Below, one piece after another: positions 25,559-34,419 of a stretch of DNA of 64,000 bases. A model generated the notes under the pieces. It saw only the letters and a program-made list of their open reading frames with translations, was not told the origin of the DNA and ran no database searches. The stretch lies in NCBI RefSeq assembly GCF_004359505.1, contig NZ_SCWE01000002.1:1-64000 (forward strand). Reading direction: 5' to 3'. Position numbers and translations under genes: made by a program. This stretch comes from Macrococcus hajekii (GTDB lineage: Bacteria > Bacillota > Bacilli > Staphylococcales > Staphylococcaceae). How positions within the stretch are numbered: position 1 is the stretch's first letter; every line of letters starts with the position of its first letter.

Positions 25559-25584
25559 AGAGGGGCACATGCTCCTCTTTTTTA
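25559..25584 (+). terminator. Terminator of the first cold-shock gene
   Basis: Stem AGAGG / CCTCT with an inner GCA/TGC pairing, followed by T6. Confidence 0.7.
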
Positions 25585-25601
25585 TTTAATCAAACATTTG
25601 T

Positions 25602-25630
25602 TTGACTTTTTGGACAAGGCAAGTTATACT
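25602..25630 (+). promoter_or_regulatory. Promoter of the second cold-shock gene
   Basis: TTGACT (25602-25607), a 17-base spacer and TATACT (25625-25630). It differs in sequence from the copy 1 promoter. Confidence 0.7.
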
Positions 25631-25667
25631 TAAACAAATAACATCAGACATATACATTCAAGTCATC

Positions 25668-25730
25668 TTCACATATTACAAAAAGTAATTTTGTTGATAA
25701 GTTACTTTTTGTAATATGTGAATTTTCTTT
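25668..25730 (+). promoter_or_regulatory. Leader hairpin of the second cold-shock gene
   Basis: A perfect 21-bp stem (25668-25688 with 25702-25722) around a 13-base loop, followed by TTTTCTTT. It is at the same distance from its gene as the copy 1 hairpin and looks like a terminator placed before the coding region. Confidence 0.7.
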
Positions 25731-25777
25731 AACAGGATATTGATATTATTTAATAAAATTAATGGAGGTCATTATAC

Positions 25778-25978
25778 ATGACACAAGGTACAGTTAAATG
25801 GTTTAACGCAGAAAAAGGTTTTGGTTTCATCTCAGTTGAAGGTGGAGACGATGTATTCGCTCACTTCAGTGCTATTCAAGGTGAAGGCTACAAATCTTTA
25901 GAAGAAGGCCAAGCAGTTGAATTCGATATCGAAGAAGGTCAACGCGGACCTCAAGCTGCTAACATCGTTAAATTATAA
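25778..25978 (+). CDS. cspA: Cold-shock protein (copy 2)
   Basis: A 66-residue cold-shock protein identical to copy 1 at 25348-25548. The near-perfect DNA identity begins a few bases before the ATG (TGGAGGTCATTA) and stops at the end of the gene, as expected for a tandem duplication kept uniform by gene conversion or strong selection. It has its own promoter, leader hairpin and terminator, so the copies can be regulated separately. Confidence 0.95.
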   Translation: MTQGTVKWFNAEKGFGFISVEGGDDVFAHFSAIQGEGYKSLEEGQAVEFDIEEGQRGPQAANIVKL

Positions 25979-25990
25979 TTTAATGGTTAA

Positions 25991-26020
25991 AAAAACATCT
26001 CATTGATGAGATGTTTTTTT
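25991..26020. terminator. Bidirectional terminator after the second cold-shock gene
   Basis: Stem AACATCTCAT / ATGAGATGTT flanked by A-tract and T7; it can also serve the convergent MFS gene. Confidence 0.88.
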
Positions 26021-26031
26021 GTGTTCATTTA

Positions 26032-27159
26032 TTATAAATCCGCCAGTTCTTCAGCTAAAGGTCTAAATAAAATATTCATCAGACTGAAGACCCCATAAAT
26101 ATAAAATAGAATCTGGAAACCGAATTCTTCAAGTAGAAAACCTGATAAGAAAGTTCCGATGAACTGTCCGGCTGCCAAACTAACAAAGGTCACGATGATT
26201 CCCATCGCAGGATATTCCACATAAAGTCTAGCACACCAGAAGGCATAGACACCCATAGCGAAGACATAAACTAAACCAAATAAGCCGGTTGAAAACAGCA
26301 TCAATGCAAAATTTTCTGTCAGCACTAATGTGATATTCGCAATACCCAACAGTATCGAAGTAATAATATGGATTTTAGTCATCCCTAAACGTTCATTCAG
26401 ATGACCTGCGAAACCGCCTAACATCCCCCCTATCCCAAGAACAATCCAAAATAAGTTCTTAAGGTCAGCATGCTGCGTCTGGAAAAGATAGGACTGGAAG
26501 TAAGTCCAGTAAGCTGAAGTCCCGATTCCTAAGAGTACAGTGGAAATAATCAGCTTCTTACCATAAAAGATATGTTTAAGATCAATACTATAATTCAGAT
26601 GGCTCATCTCCACTTTCGGCAGCTTCTTATAGCTGAAATACATAATAATCAGACTGATGACTAGAAATAGTGCGTAGCTGATTCGCCATGCGTCACCTAC
26701 CACCCACACAATCATGCCGACTAATATCAGACCTAAACCGATTCCTGTATTAATCCAGGAATTACTTCTATCCTGATGACCATACTGCACTTTTTCTTTA
26801 ATAATCTGTCCAAATGGTGCGGTTGCGAGTCCAGCGGAAAATCCTAATATAATGACTCCAGCACCAAATAAAGGATAATGATCTGCAACCATCATGGCAT
26901 AAAGACCATATAATGACAGCGATCCCGAAATAAGCAGAATAGCACGCGGCTGGTAATACTTAAAGATCGTAAACATGGAAACAATTCCAAGACAATATGT
27001 TAAATACGATATGGCTGATATGACACCGGAAACTCTATTAGTCAGATCAAGATCATCACCAAAGTAAGGTAAAAGCAGACCGTAACTAAAGCGGGATATA
27101 CCATAAGCCATCGCAATAAAAACGATACCCGTAAATACAATTTCTTTCTCTTTATTCAA
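26032..27159 (-). CDS. MFS transporter (YbfB/cyanate-permease-like)
   Basis: A 375-residue, 12-segment major facilitator. The N-terminal GISRFSYGLLLPYF and the middle GFSAGLATAPFGQIIKEKV fit the YbfB/YjiJ-like MFS group. The substrate is unknown. The start is TTG 27159, ten bases after AAAGGAG, with no better in-frame codon nearby. It is monocistronic and bounded by hairpins on both sides. Confidence 0.85.
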   Translation of the reverse strand: MNKEKEIVFTGIVFIAMAYGISRFSYGLLLPYFGDDLDLTNRVSGVISAISYLTYCLGIVSMFTIFKYYQPRAILLISGSLSLYGLYAMMVADHYPLFGAGVIILGFSAGLATAPFGQIIKEKVQYGHQDRSNSWINTGIGLGLILVGMIVWVVGDAWRISYALFLVISLIIMYFSYKKLPKVEMSHLNYSIDLKHIFYGKKLIISTVLLGIGTSAYWTYFQSYLFQTQHADLKNLFWIVLGIGGMLGGFAGHLNERLGMTKIHIITSILLGIANITLVLTENFALMLFSTGLFGLVYVFAMGVYAFWCARLYVEYPAMGIIVTFVSLAAGQFIGTFLSGFLLEEFGFQILFYIYGVFSLMNILFRPLAEELADL

Positions 27160-27212
27160 TTTTAGTGTTCTCCTTTATTTAAAATACTTTACCTTATACC
27201 CTGACTTAATAA

Positions 27213-27243
27213 AATAAACCTGTCATTAAATGACAGGTTTATT
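27213..27243 (-). terminator. Terminator of the ars operon
   Basis: Stem ATAAACCTGTCAT / ATGACAGGTTTAT just after arsC on the minus strand. Confidence 0.85.
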
Positions 27244-27249
27244 TGTGTA

Positions 27250-27645
27250 CTATTTTTCTGTTTCACTGAATTGTTTAATTCGAGCACCTATTGCATCACG
27301 TACTTGCTGGAATACAGACCAATCCTGACCTGCCGGATCTTCAAATCCCCAGTGTTCTGTTCTGACATGAGCAGGTGCAACAGGGCAGACATCTCTTGCA
27401 TGATCACAAAGTGTTACGACTAAATCTGCATGATTCAAAATATCAGTATTAATTTTGTCAGAGGTCTGATCACTGATATCAATCCCTACTTCCTTCATAA
27501 CTTCTATCGCTTTCGGATTGACACCATGCGTTTCAATTCCTGCTGAATAAACGTGCCAGTCAGTTAAATACTTCTTTGCAAATCCTTCAGCAATCTGACT
27601 GCGACATGAGTTACCTGTACATAAGAAATAAATCGTTTGAGTCAT
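27250..27645 (-). CDS. arsC: Arsenate reductase, thioredoxin-coupled
   Basis: A 131-residue low-molecular-weight-phosphatase-fold reductase of the plasmid pI258 type. The P-loop CTGNSCRS carries the nucleophile Cys9, and [10 protein letters not shown] supplies Cys80 and Cys87 for the disulfide relay to thioredoxin. It turns arsenate into arsenite for export by ArsB. It is the last gene of arsRBC, ten bases after arsB. ATG 27645 follows AAGGAG. Confidence 0.95.
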   Translation of the reverse strand: MTQTIYFLCTGNSCRSQIAEGFAKKYLTDWHVYSAGIETHGVNPKAIEVMKEVGIDISDQTSDKINTDILNHADLVVTLCDHARDVCPVAPAHVRTEHWGFEDPAGQDWSVFQQVRDAIGARIKQFSETEK

Positions 27646-27655
27646 TTTAATCTCC

Positions 27656-28945
27656 TTAACCAAATATTTTCATTGATAAATACAAGCCGAGCAACGTAAA
27701 GAATAGTACGGGTATCGTAATGATAATCCCTGTTTTAAAGTAAATTCCCCACGAAATTTTAACACCCTTCTGACTGAGAACGTGGAGCCAGAGCAATGTT
27801 GCGAGGGAGCCGATCGGTGTGATTTTAGGACCTAAATCACTTCCGACGACATTGGCATAAGTCAGTCCCTGCTGGATAATACCTTGAGCGTGAGACTGGT
27901 CAATCGCAATCAAATCAATAAGCACAGTTGGCATATTATTCATAACAGAGGATAAGAATGCCGCCAGAAAGCCCATACCCATAATAGAACCAAACAATGT
28001 TCCATTAAATTGATTGATGATATCTGCAAGCACATTCGTCAATCCGACGTTTTTAAGACCATATACAACTACATACATGCCAATCGAGAAGAAAACAATT
28101 GCCCACGGAGCACCTTTAATGACTTCACCTGTCTGAACAGCCGGACTTTTTCTTGCAAGTAGAATAAAGACAAATGCAATCGTGCCGGCGATCAATGAGA
28201 CGGGTACTTGAACGAAGTCACTTACCAAATAACCAGTCAGTAAGAGAAAAAGTACTAACCATGAAATTTTGAATAAGCGGAAGTCCTTAATAGCTGATGC
28301 AGGCTGACGAAGCATGGATTCATCATAGCGCTTCGGTATATAGCGTCTAAAATAAAGCCACAAGACTGCAATACTAGCGATCAAACTGAAAATATTAGGA
28401 ATGAACATTATTTTTGCATATTCAGCGAAACCGATATTAAAATAATCGGCTGAAACGATATTGACTAAGTTACTGACTACTAACGGCAAACTTGTTGTAT
28501 CCGCTATAAAACCAGAGGCAATGATAAATGGAAAAACTACTTTCTCGCTGAACTTCAAGTGACGGACCATAGCGAGTACAATCGGTGTCAGAATAAGAGC
28601 AGCTCCGTCATTCGCAAAGAATGCGGCGACAAGTGCACCCAATATACAGATATATACGAACATCAAGAATGAATTCCCTTTTGCAAGACGCGTCATATGC
28701 AGTGCTGCCCACTCAAAGAAACCGATCTGATCTAATATAAGAGAAATCAGAATGACTGCAATAAACGTGAACGTCGCATTCCAGACAATCGTCGTGACAT
28801 CTATGACATCAGTCAGATTCACAACGCCAAACAGCAGCGCAAGAACAGCTCCCCCTACTGCCGAATAGCCGATAGATAAGTTTTTAGGCTGCCAGATGAC
28901 AAGAAGCAGGGTCAGTAAGAAGATTATGATTGCAATAATCATCAT
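27656..28945 (-). CDS. arsB: Arsenite efflux pump ArsB
   Basis: A 429-residue, 12-segment arsenite permease of the ArsB family, the same length as staphylococcal ArsB. Motifs include [18 protein letters not shown] and [16 protein letters not shown]. It expels arsenite and antimonite using the membrane potential. Its start overlaps the arsR stop (ATGA), with a second ATG one codon on; both share a weak GGTGA site, so translation is coupled to arsR. Confidence 0.95.
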   Translation of the reverse strand: MMIIAIIIFLLTLLLVIWQPKNLSIGYSAVGGAVLALLFGVVNLTDVIDVTTIVWNATFTFIAVILISLILDQIGFFEWAALHMTRLAKGNSFLMFVYICILGALVAAFFANDGAALILTPIVLAMVRHLKFSEKVVFPFIIASGFIADTTSLPLVVSNLVNIVSADYFNIGFAEYAKIMFIPNIFSLIASIAVLWLYFRRYIPKRYDESMLRQPASAIKDFRLFKISWLVLFLLLTGYLVSDFVQVPVSLIAGTIAFVFILLARKSPAVQTGEVIKGAPWAIVFFSIGMYVVVYGLKNVGLTNVLADIINQFNGTLFGSIMGMGFLAAFLSSVMNNMPTVLIDLIAIDQSHAQGIIQQGLTYANVVGSDLGPKITPIGSLATLLWLHVLSQKGVKISWGIYFKTGIIITIPVLFFTLLGLYLSMKIFG

Positions 28946-29256
28946 TGTTCATCACCACACATGGAATGACAGATACATCGTTCATCTGCTGTAAATAACT
29001 GCTGATTTAAATTCAGCCAGTCAGAAGTTACCTTCGCATTCAATTGATACATCGTGTTCTTCCCCTCTCTCCATGATTCAACAAGCCCTGTTTCCACCAG
29101 CTGCTTCATATGATGACTAAGCGTCGGCTGAGTCACATCAAAATGAGACAGAATATCACAGGCGCATAGCGGACCGCACGATAGTAAATCTAGAATTTCG
29201 ACTCTATTTTTATCTGATAATACTTTGAATATTTGAGCCATTCTGTCATAGTTCAT
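28942..29256 (-). CDS. arsR: Arsenic-responsive repressor ArsR
   Basis: A 104-residue winged-helix repressor of the ArsR/SmtB family. The metal-sensing motif LCACDI gives Cys31 and Cys33 in helix alpha-3, with Cys27 nearby, and [12 protein letters not shown] is the recognition helix. The C-terminus has an additional CICHSMC cluster. Arsenite binding frees it from the operator palindromes upstream. ATG 29256 follows AAGGGAAG. Confidence 0.95.
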   Translation of the reverse strand: MNYDRMAQIFKVLSDKNRVEILDLLSCGPLCACDILSHFDVTQPTLSHHMKQLVETGLVESWREGKNTMYQLNAKVTSDWLNLNQQLFTADERCICHSMCGDEQ

Positions 29257-29270
29257 TACATCACTTCCCT

Positions 29271-29328
29271 TATATAGATAATCATCTATATATAGAATAC
29301 ACAACATATAGATAATTGTCTATATGTT
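29271..29328 (-). promoter_or_regulatory. ars promoter with two operator palindromes
   Basis: On the minus strand there is TAGACA (29322-29317), a 17-base spacer and TATTCT (29299-29294). One palindrome, TATATAGAT-AATC-ATCTATATA (29271-29293), lies just after the -10, and a second, CATATAGATAA...TCTATATG (29305-29326), covers the -35. Both are built on ATAGAT half-sites and are probably the ArsR operators. Confidence 0.7.
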
Positions 29329-29364
29329 AAATGTCATAAAAAAGAACGCCGCAGCGTTCTTCTC

Positions 29365-29802
29365 TTAACAGGCATTAACCATCCAAGTAACTCCGTATGG
29401 ATCTTTGAACATACCATATAATTTTGTCCACTCTGTCTGTCCAAGTGGCATGGTAGCTTCACAACCCGCTTCAATCGCCTGATTATAGAATGCAGTTGCT
29501 TTTTCAATCTCTTTCGTGTCATTGGCGTCAAACGTAAAACAGATATTTACTCCTTCATTGTTGACCGGACGCTGTCCCATTGTATCGCTCACCATAAATC
29601 GGTTACCTAGCAGTACAAATTCAGCATTCATCACGAACTTGCTGGCGACTTCTTGCGGCACCTTGTATTCATCAGGCATACCCTTAAACATATCGTCATC
29701 TCCCATTGTTTGAGTAATGACTTTGGCTCCAAGTTTATTTTCATAGAACTGCAATGCTTCTAGAGCGTTTGAAAAGTTGAAATAAGTCACTGCTTTAAAC
29801 AT
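29365..29802 (-). CDS. VOC-family protein (PhnB/glyoxalase-like)
   Basis: A 145-residue vicinal-oxygen-chelate-fold protein of the PhnB-like group (FKAVTYFNFSNALEALQFYENKLGAKV at the start, given in part; FKDPYGVTWMVN at the end). These are often annotated as 3-demethylubiquinone methyltransferase-like, but they have no methyltransferase fold. The function is unknown. Three ATG codons run in a row after GAGGAGG; the third (29802) has the best spacing. Confidence 0.82.
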   Translation of the reverse strand: MFKAVTYFNFSNALEALQFYENKLGAKVITQTMGDDDMFKGMPDEYKVPQEVASKFVMNAEFVLLGNRFMVSDTMGQRPVNNEGVNICFTFDANDTKEIEKATAFYNQAIEAGCEATMPLGQTEWTKLYGMFKDPYGVTWMVNAC

Positions 29803-29847
29803 CATCATCCTCCTCTTATTAAGTTATGTTGCATACTACATATATAA

Positions 29848-30225
29848 CTACATTACGATGATATTGAACAGATGACCATCCGGATCCTGGAACATGATGC
29901 CGTAGTATCCCATACTCTCATGCGGAGGAGATAATAATCTGCCGCCCAGTTCTTCAATTTTAGCTGCAATCGTATCTACTTCCTCCTTCGTCTGTGCATC
30001 AAAAGAAATAATCGTCTCATTATGTGTATGTCCATCCTGTAATTCACGTCCGATATTTTTGGCTATGGCATCCTTCTGAAAGAACATCATCACCTGACTG
30101 CCAAGCTTAAAAGAAACACGTGCATCAGCGATATTTCCGCCTCCTTGAGTCATACCTACCCCTTCGTAAAACTGAATCGTCCGCTCGATATCTTTAACGG
30201 GCAAGTTAATCCAATATGAGTTCAT
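29848..30225 (-). CDS. VOC-family protein (glyoxalase/bleomycin-resistance-like)
   Basis: A 125-residue VOC protein with two beta-alpha-beta-beta-beta units: INLPVKDIERTIQFYEGVGM at the N-terminus and FQDPDGHLFNII at the C-terminus. Glu/His positions for a metal site are only partly kept. It is next to another VOC gene (46-base gap), possibly in one transcript. No substrate can be proposed. Confidence 0.8.
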   Translation of the reverse strand: MNSYWINLPVKDIERTIQFYEGVGMTQGGGNIADARVSFKLGSQVMMFFQKDAIAKNIGRELQDGHTHNETIISFDAQTKEEVDTIAAKIEELGGRLLSPPHESMGYYGIMFQDPDGHLFNIIVM

Positions 30226-30388
30226 TTTTATTCTCCTCTGCTATTAATGGCTATTAATTATATCTCTTCTTCAATATAAGGGGCATCGACACTCTTTTCA
30301 AATCTGAGTGCTGAAAATCTCAATTTATTTCACCCTTTTTATGTCGACAGTTCTATAATAAAGTTATCTAGGTAGAGGAGTGTTGTCT

Positions 30389-31327
30389 GTGTTTTATTTA
30401 TTGATCGCCTTAATCATCGGTCTCGGTATCCCCATTCAAACCGCTATCAATTCAAGGTTAAGGTCCTATGTGCTATCTCCGTTTATCGCTTCTTTTATAT
30501 CATTTTCAGTCGGTACGGTTTTTCTAATGTTTGTCACACTCTTCACTAAGCATACCCTTCTCATACCACGGGAGATTATCGTTCATTCACCTTGGTGGCT
30601 ATGGATAGGTGGATTACTTGGTCTGATTGGTCTGACAGGTAATATTCTGCTCTTTCCGAAACTGGGCGGTGTTCAGACTGTTATTCTACCGATTCTCGGT
30701 CAGATTTTTGCCAGTATGATTATCGATCATTTCGGCTTTTTCGGTTCACCTGAAATCCCACTGTCTTTTATACGGATAGTCGGTGTCATTCTACTGATTG
30801 CAGGGATTGTCGCTGTTATCGTCTTACCGGAATATTTACGTAAAAGACAAGGCCACTCTATCGAACAGGCTGATGGCAGTAAGTTACCTTATCAGTTATT
30901 CGGTGTATTAGCAGGGATGTTGATGGCTACACAATCCGCTATTAACGGCAAACTGGGCGGCGTACTTGACTCGCCTGTTCATGCTGCATTTATTTCATTT
31001 CTAGTAGGAACCCTTCTACTTTTTATCGGTATCACCTTGATTCTTCGCAATGTCCATCAGGTTAAGCTGGCATTCGGTTCTGATAAGCCGAAGTGGATTT
31101 TACTCGGTGGTATTATTGGAGCCTTTTTCGTACTCAGCATGGCTGCTCTTGTGCCGATTCTTGGAACTGGAGTCGTTGTCGTTGCGAGTCTAGTCGGTCA
31201 ATTGATATGCAGTATTGCCATTGATCAGTTCGGTTGGTTCAATGCAAGACGAGTACCTATTACCGGCGTCCAGATAGCAGGACTGATATTGATGATTATA
31301 GGTGTGGTTTTAATTAAACTTGTCTAA
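30389..31327 (+). CDS. YdcZ-family DMT-type transporter (two-repeat)
   Basis: A 312-residue, ten-segment protein made of two copies of the YdcZ/DUF606 unit. The repeat signature appears twice: IQTAINSRLRSYVLSPFIASFISFSVGT and TQSAINGKLGGVLDSPVHAAFISFLVGT (each in part). Such DMT-superfamily proteins are likely exporters of unknown substrate. The start is GTG 30389, eight bases after AGAGGAG; earlier GTG/TTG codons are too close to that site. It ends at a hairpin shared with the broken signal-peptidase gene. Confidence 0.85.
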   Translation: MFYLLIALIIGLGIPIQTAINSRLRSYVLSPFIASFISFSVGTVFLMFVTLFTKHTLLIPREIIVHSPWWLWIGGLLGLIGLTGNILLFPKLGGVQTVILPILGQIFASMIIDHFGFFGSPEIPLSFIRIVGVILLIAGIVAVIVLPEYLRKRQGHSIEQADGSKLPYQLFGVLAGMLMATQSAINGKLGGVLDSPVHAAFISFLVGTLLLFIGITLILRNVHQVKLAFGSDKPKWILLGGIIGAFFVLSMAALVPILGTGVVVVASLVGQLICSIAIDQFGWFNARRVPITGVQIAGLILMIIGVVLIKLV

Positions 31328-31361
31328 ATAAGGAGAGACTGCGATGAGCCTCTCCTTATTT
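31327..31361. terminator. Bidirectional terminator
   Basis: Stem AATAAGGAGAG / CTCTCCTTATT between the YdcZ-type gene and the signal-peptidase remnant. Confidence 0.8.
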
Positions 31362-31808
31362 GTTAACCATATCAAATGACTTTGGATAGAAATTATATGC
31401 CATGCGGTCAAATGGAAACAGTCGTACAACCGCTTCGCCTACAACTTTATTTTTCTTAATTAAACCAAGTTCATAGCGACTATCACTGCTATTATCCCGA
31501 TTGTCTCCAAGAACTAAGTATCTGCCTTCCGGAATCTTAGACTGCCCTTCTGAGTTAACCATATCTTTGACGCCGATATCTTCTGTCAGCACTCTATGCT
31601 GCTTATGCTGTTTATTTTCATCCAGATATTTTTCCTCAACTTTTTTATCATTGATGTAAAGCTGATCTTCCTTATATTCGACCGTATCTCCTGGAACTCC
31701 AATCAATCGTTTAATGTAATCCTTATCTTGACTGGCATGAAAAACAATGACATCTCCTCGCTGAATCGAATCCATGGATTTCGCTATTTTGCTGACAATA
31801 AGCCGGTC
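31356..31808 (-). pseudogene. Signal peptidase I remnant (5' part missing)
   Basis: The C-terminal 150 codons of a type I signal peptidase like SpsB: DRLIVSKI, RGDVIVFHA, DYIKRLIGVPGDTVEY with the general-base Lys, and YLVLGDNRDNSSDSR. The N-terminal membrane anchor and the SGDSMxPT box with the catalytic Ser are absent. The reading frame starts abruptly at the junction with a broken ABC ATPase gene, so no active enzyme can be made. A short product from ATG 31775 is possible, but that site lacks a good ribosome signal. Confidence 0.88.
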
Positions 31809-32050
31809 CTTAATACCATGCCTATATTTCTTTTTTCCGGCTCCAATCTCGTCACATCTTTACTGTTAAATAGAATACTGCCATCAGTAGGTTCATATAA
31901 ACCAGCTAACATAAACAAGGTCGTACTTTTACCACATCCAGATGGACCAAGCAAACTAACAAGCTGTCCTTCTTCAATTTTTAAATTAACATCATGAACT
32001 GCTGTTGTATCCTTAAATTTCATCGACACATTTTTAAGCTCAATAGACAC
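31784..32050 (-). pseudogene. ABC transporter ATPase remnant (3' part missing)
   Basis: The first 80 or so codons of an ATP-binding protein of the PotA/UgpC/MsmX type: ELKNVSMKFKDTTAVHDVNL, Walker A GPSGCGKSTT and RLEPEKRNIGMV, which normally runs on into FQNYALYP. Here it changes to LRTGLLSAK and stops. Its own GTG start with GGAGGA is intact. The Q-loop, signature and Walker B are lost. The junction with the signal-peptidase remnant is near 31809-31816. Confidence 0.88.
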
Positions 32051-32147
32051 TTTATTTCCTCCTCCGCTAGCTATACTAGCATTTCAGAGTAGCATTGAAT
32101 TTTTAAATGAATGTAAATATTATGTAAATAATTAATAAGAAACAAAA

Positions 32148-32172
32148 AACCGTAAACTCAAAGTTTCCGGTT
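32148..32172 (-). terminator. Terminator of ipdC
   Basis: Imperfect stem AACCGGAAACT / AGTTTACGGTT followed on the minus strand by T6. Confidence 0.75.
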
Positions 32173-32179
32173 CATCCTG

Positions 32180-33820
32180 TTATTTATTTTGTGCTGCAAA
32201 AGCCTTACTGATATTCACTAGTTTTTCCGGTGCATCCAGCATACCCATTGTCACTTCAATAAAATGCATTTTATCTGGCTGCTGATCAACTGTATCCATT
32301 ACAGTCTTCAGTTCATTTGAAGTACTTGCTTTATGTGTCTGCACATGATCTTTTCCACCAAAAACAGCGGGTAATGCTGTATAGTCCCACATCTGAATGT
32401 CATTATAAATTTCCTTTTCACCATGAATCAATCGCTCAACGGTATAGCCATCATTATTGATAAGGAAGATAATCGGTTTCAGCTGATGACGAATCATCGT
32501 GGACAGTTCTTGAGCTGTCAGCTGGAATGAGCCGTCGCCGATCAATAGTACGTTGCGGCGCTTCTTATCGGCCATCTGTGTGCCTAATAATGCTGGGAGA
32601 GTGTAGCCGATTGATCCCCACAGAGGTTGCCCGATGAACTGATTACCTGCATATAATACTAAGTCATAGGCTCCAAAGAAGGATGTACCTTGTTCTGCAA
32701 GTAAAACATCATCTTGCTGCAGAAAATGATTGATCATCTTGAAATAGTTTTCCTGTGTCAATGCTTCATCATTCAAAATGAAGTCAGTCATATGCTCACG
32801 ATTGAACGGTGTGAAGTTTGCTGTGTTCTCATAATTTAATGTCAACAGACTGCGCATCATGTCGCGTAATGAAACATCGGTATGATAAGTAGAATCAACT
32901 CTAAAGTCTTCATCATTAATGAAAATAACGTCTTCAGTCTTAAACTCATAAGAAAAACCTGCTGTTGCAGAATCAGTTAGCTTCGCTCCCAAGTTGATAA
33001 TGCAGTCACTACTATTCACATAGTCTCTGACATCTTTGTGTGCAATTTTGCCATCAAAGATACCGATATAATGTGGGTTCTCTTCATTGAAAGCCCCTTT
33101 ACCTAATGATAACTGTGCAACTGGAATATGAGTCTGATTAACGAATTGCTCAAGTTCTTCGTGCAGTTTAAATGAATTGATTTCATGACCTGCAATCAGC
33201 ACAGGTTGTTGTGCTTCTTTTAGACGTTCTTGAATCAGGTCAGTAAAGACTGAGACATCTTGTGAAAGCATCGGTTGAACCGTCGCCTCTTTCACTTCGA
33301 TTTCTGTCATCGCTACATCAATCGGCAGATGGATATGTACAGGACGCTGAAAACGAATGGCTTTAGCAATAATACGTGGAATTTCTATAGCAGCATTATC
33401 TGCTGTCAGATAAATCTGGCCACATGTAATCGGTTCGAACATGCGTTGATAGTCATCAAAGACACCCTCACCAAGTGAATGGTGCACGTAGCGTTTCGCC
33501 TGTTCCACAACCGTTGTCGGTGCTCCTGTAATAGCGACAACAGGCACTCGTTCTGCGTATGAACCTGCAATACCATTGACTGCGCTTAATTCACCCACAC
33601 CAAATGTCGTCACAAGTGCTCCGAGTCCTTTGATGCGTGCGTAGCCATCTGCCGCATAGCTGGCATTCAGTTCATTCGTATTGCCGATCCATTCAACTTG
33701 CTCATGACTGACGATATCATCTAAAAATGCCAGATTAAAGTCTCCCGGCACACCAAATATTTGATCAACACCATATACACTGATCTGATCGATTAAATAT
33801 TGTCCGACTCTTCTCTTCAT
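32180..33820 (-). CDS. ipdC: Indole-3-pyruvate / alpha-keto-acid decarboxylase, TPP-dependent
   Basis: A 546-residue thiamine-diphosphate decarboxylase, the same length as the staphylococcal ipdC product. Glu50 in GNTNELNASYAADGYAR activates TPP; the His-His pair in YVHHSLGEG is the pyruvate-decarboxylase hallmark; the TPP-Mg motif starts at GDGSFQLTAQEL and ends INNDGYTVE. It decarboxylates 2-keto acids to aldehydes. ATG 33820 has AAAGG nine bases upstream. It is divergent from a MarR-type gene that is the likely regulator. Confidence 0.93.
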   Translation of the reverse strand: MKRRVGQYLIDQISVYGVDQIFGVPGDFNLAFLDDIVSHEQVEWIGNTNELNASYAADGYARIKGLGALVTTFGVGELSAVNGIAGSYAERVPVVAITGAPTTVVEQAKRYVHHSLGEGVFDDYQRMFEPITCGQIYLTADNAAIEIPRIIAKAIRFQRPVHIHLPIDVAMTEIEVKEATVQPMLSQDVSVFTDLIQERLKEAQQPVLIAGHEINSFKLHEELEQFVNQTHIPVAQLSLGKGAFNEENPHYIGIFDGKIAHKDVRDYVNSSDCIINLGAKLTDSATAGFSYEFKTEDVIFINDEDFRVDSTYHTDVSLRDMMRSLLTLNYENTANFTPFNREHMTDFILNDEALTQENYFKMINHFLQQDDVLLAEQGTSFFGAYDLVLYAGNQFIGQPLWGSIGYTLPALLGTQMADKKRRNVLLIGDGSFQLTAQELSTMIRHQLKPIIFLINNDGYTVERLIHGEKEIYNDIQMWDYTALPAVFGGKDHVQTHKASTSNELKTVMDTVDQQPDKMHFIEVTMGMLDAPEKLVNISKAFAAQNK

Positions 33821-33852
33821 CTCGTTCATCCTTTCATTAAGTGAATAAATTA

Positions 33853-33881
33853 AGTATAATATCAAATATTATTTAAGTCAA
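33853..33881 (-). promoter_or_regulatory. ipdC promoter
   Basis: On the minus strand there is TTGACT (33881-33876), a 17-base spacer and TATACT (33858-33853). The spacer contains AATATTTGATAT, an A/T-rich partial dyad that may be the site for the divergent MarR regulator. Confidence 0.7.
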
Positions 33882-33956
33882 AATGGTTGACCTATTTTAT
33901 CGTTCAGAAATATCAAAAATGATTTATAATAAAGATATCAATGATGAGGTGATTCA

Positions 33957-34409
33957 ATGAAATCGAATGACGATGACTTAATGCTCTTTTATTTTGGCTA
34001 CCAGACATTCATCAAAACTGCTGATGATATTATTAGTCAATATGGTATGAATAGACAGCACCATCGTTTCCTCTTCTTTATCAGTAAACTACCTGACATT
34101 ACTGTTAAAGAGCTACTGCAGCTGATGGAAATCTCTAAACAAGGCTCTCACGAGACGCTGAAAACATTAAAAGCTCAGAACTTAATTGAGGAAAGACCTG
34201 CTGAACACGATAGGCGAATGAAACAACTCCATGCCACTCATGAAGGTGAAGCCTTAATACAGAAACTTAATCAGGCTCAGATTGAATTGTTCCAGACCGT
34301 ATTTGAAAGTGCAGGGACTGACTGGCATGAAGTAATCGAGGCATTTGCATCTAAACGTCCCGGCTACGAGATCATCAGTCAATTTAAAAACAAAAAAAAG
34401 AGCGATTAA
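33957..34409 (+). CDS. MarR-family transcriptional regulator
   Basis: A 150-residue winged-helix protein with the MarR layout: HTH at about 55-78 (VKELLQLMEISKQGSHETLKTL) and wing LIEERPAEHDRRMKQLHAT (given in part). GAGGTG lies five bases before ATG. It is transcribed away from ipdC with a 136-base gap, which suggests that it controls ipdC and itself. No conserved sensing Cys is seen. Confidence 0.85.
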   Translation: MKSNDDDLMLFYFGYQTFIKTADDIISQYGMNRQHHRFLFFISKLPDITVKELLQLMEISKQGSHETLKTLKAQNLIEERPAEHDRRMKQLHATHEGEALIQKLNQAQIELFQTVFESAGTDWHEVIEAFASKRPGYEIISQFKNKKKSD

Positions 34410-34419
34410 TCGCTCTTTT
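34397..34419. terminator. Bidirectional terminator
   Basis: Stem AAAAGAGCGATT/AATCGCTCTTTT between MarR and VOC genes; both flanks fit a rho-independent terminator. Confidence 0.88.

Noticed and set aside
25348-25978. Tandem csp copies as an assembly artefact
   Set aside because: The promoters, leaders and terminators of the two copies are clearly different, so the duplication is real.
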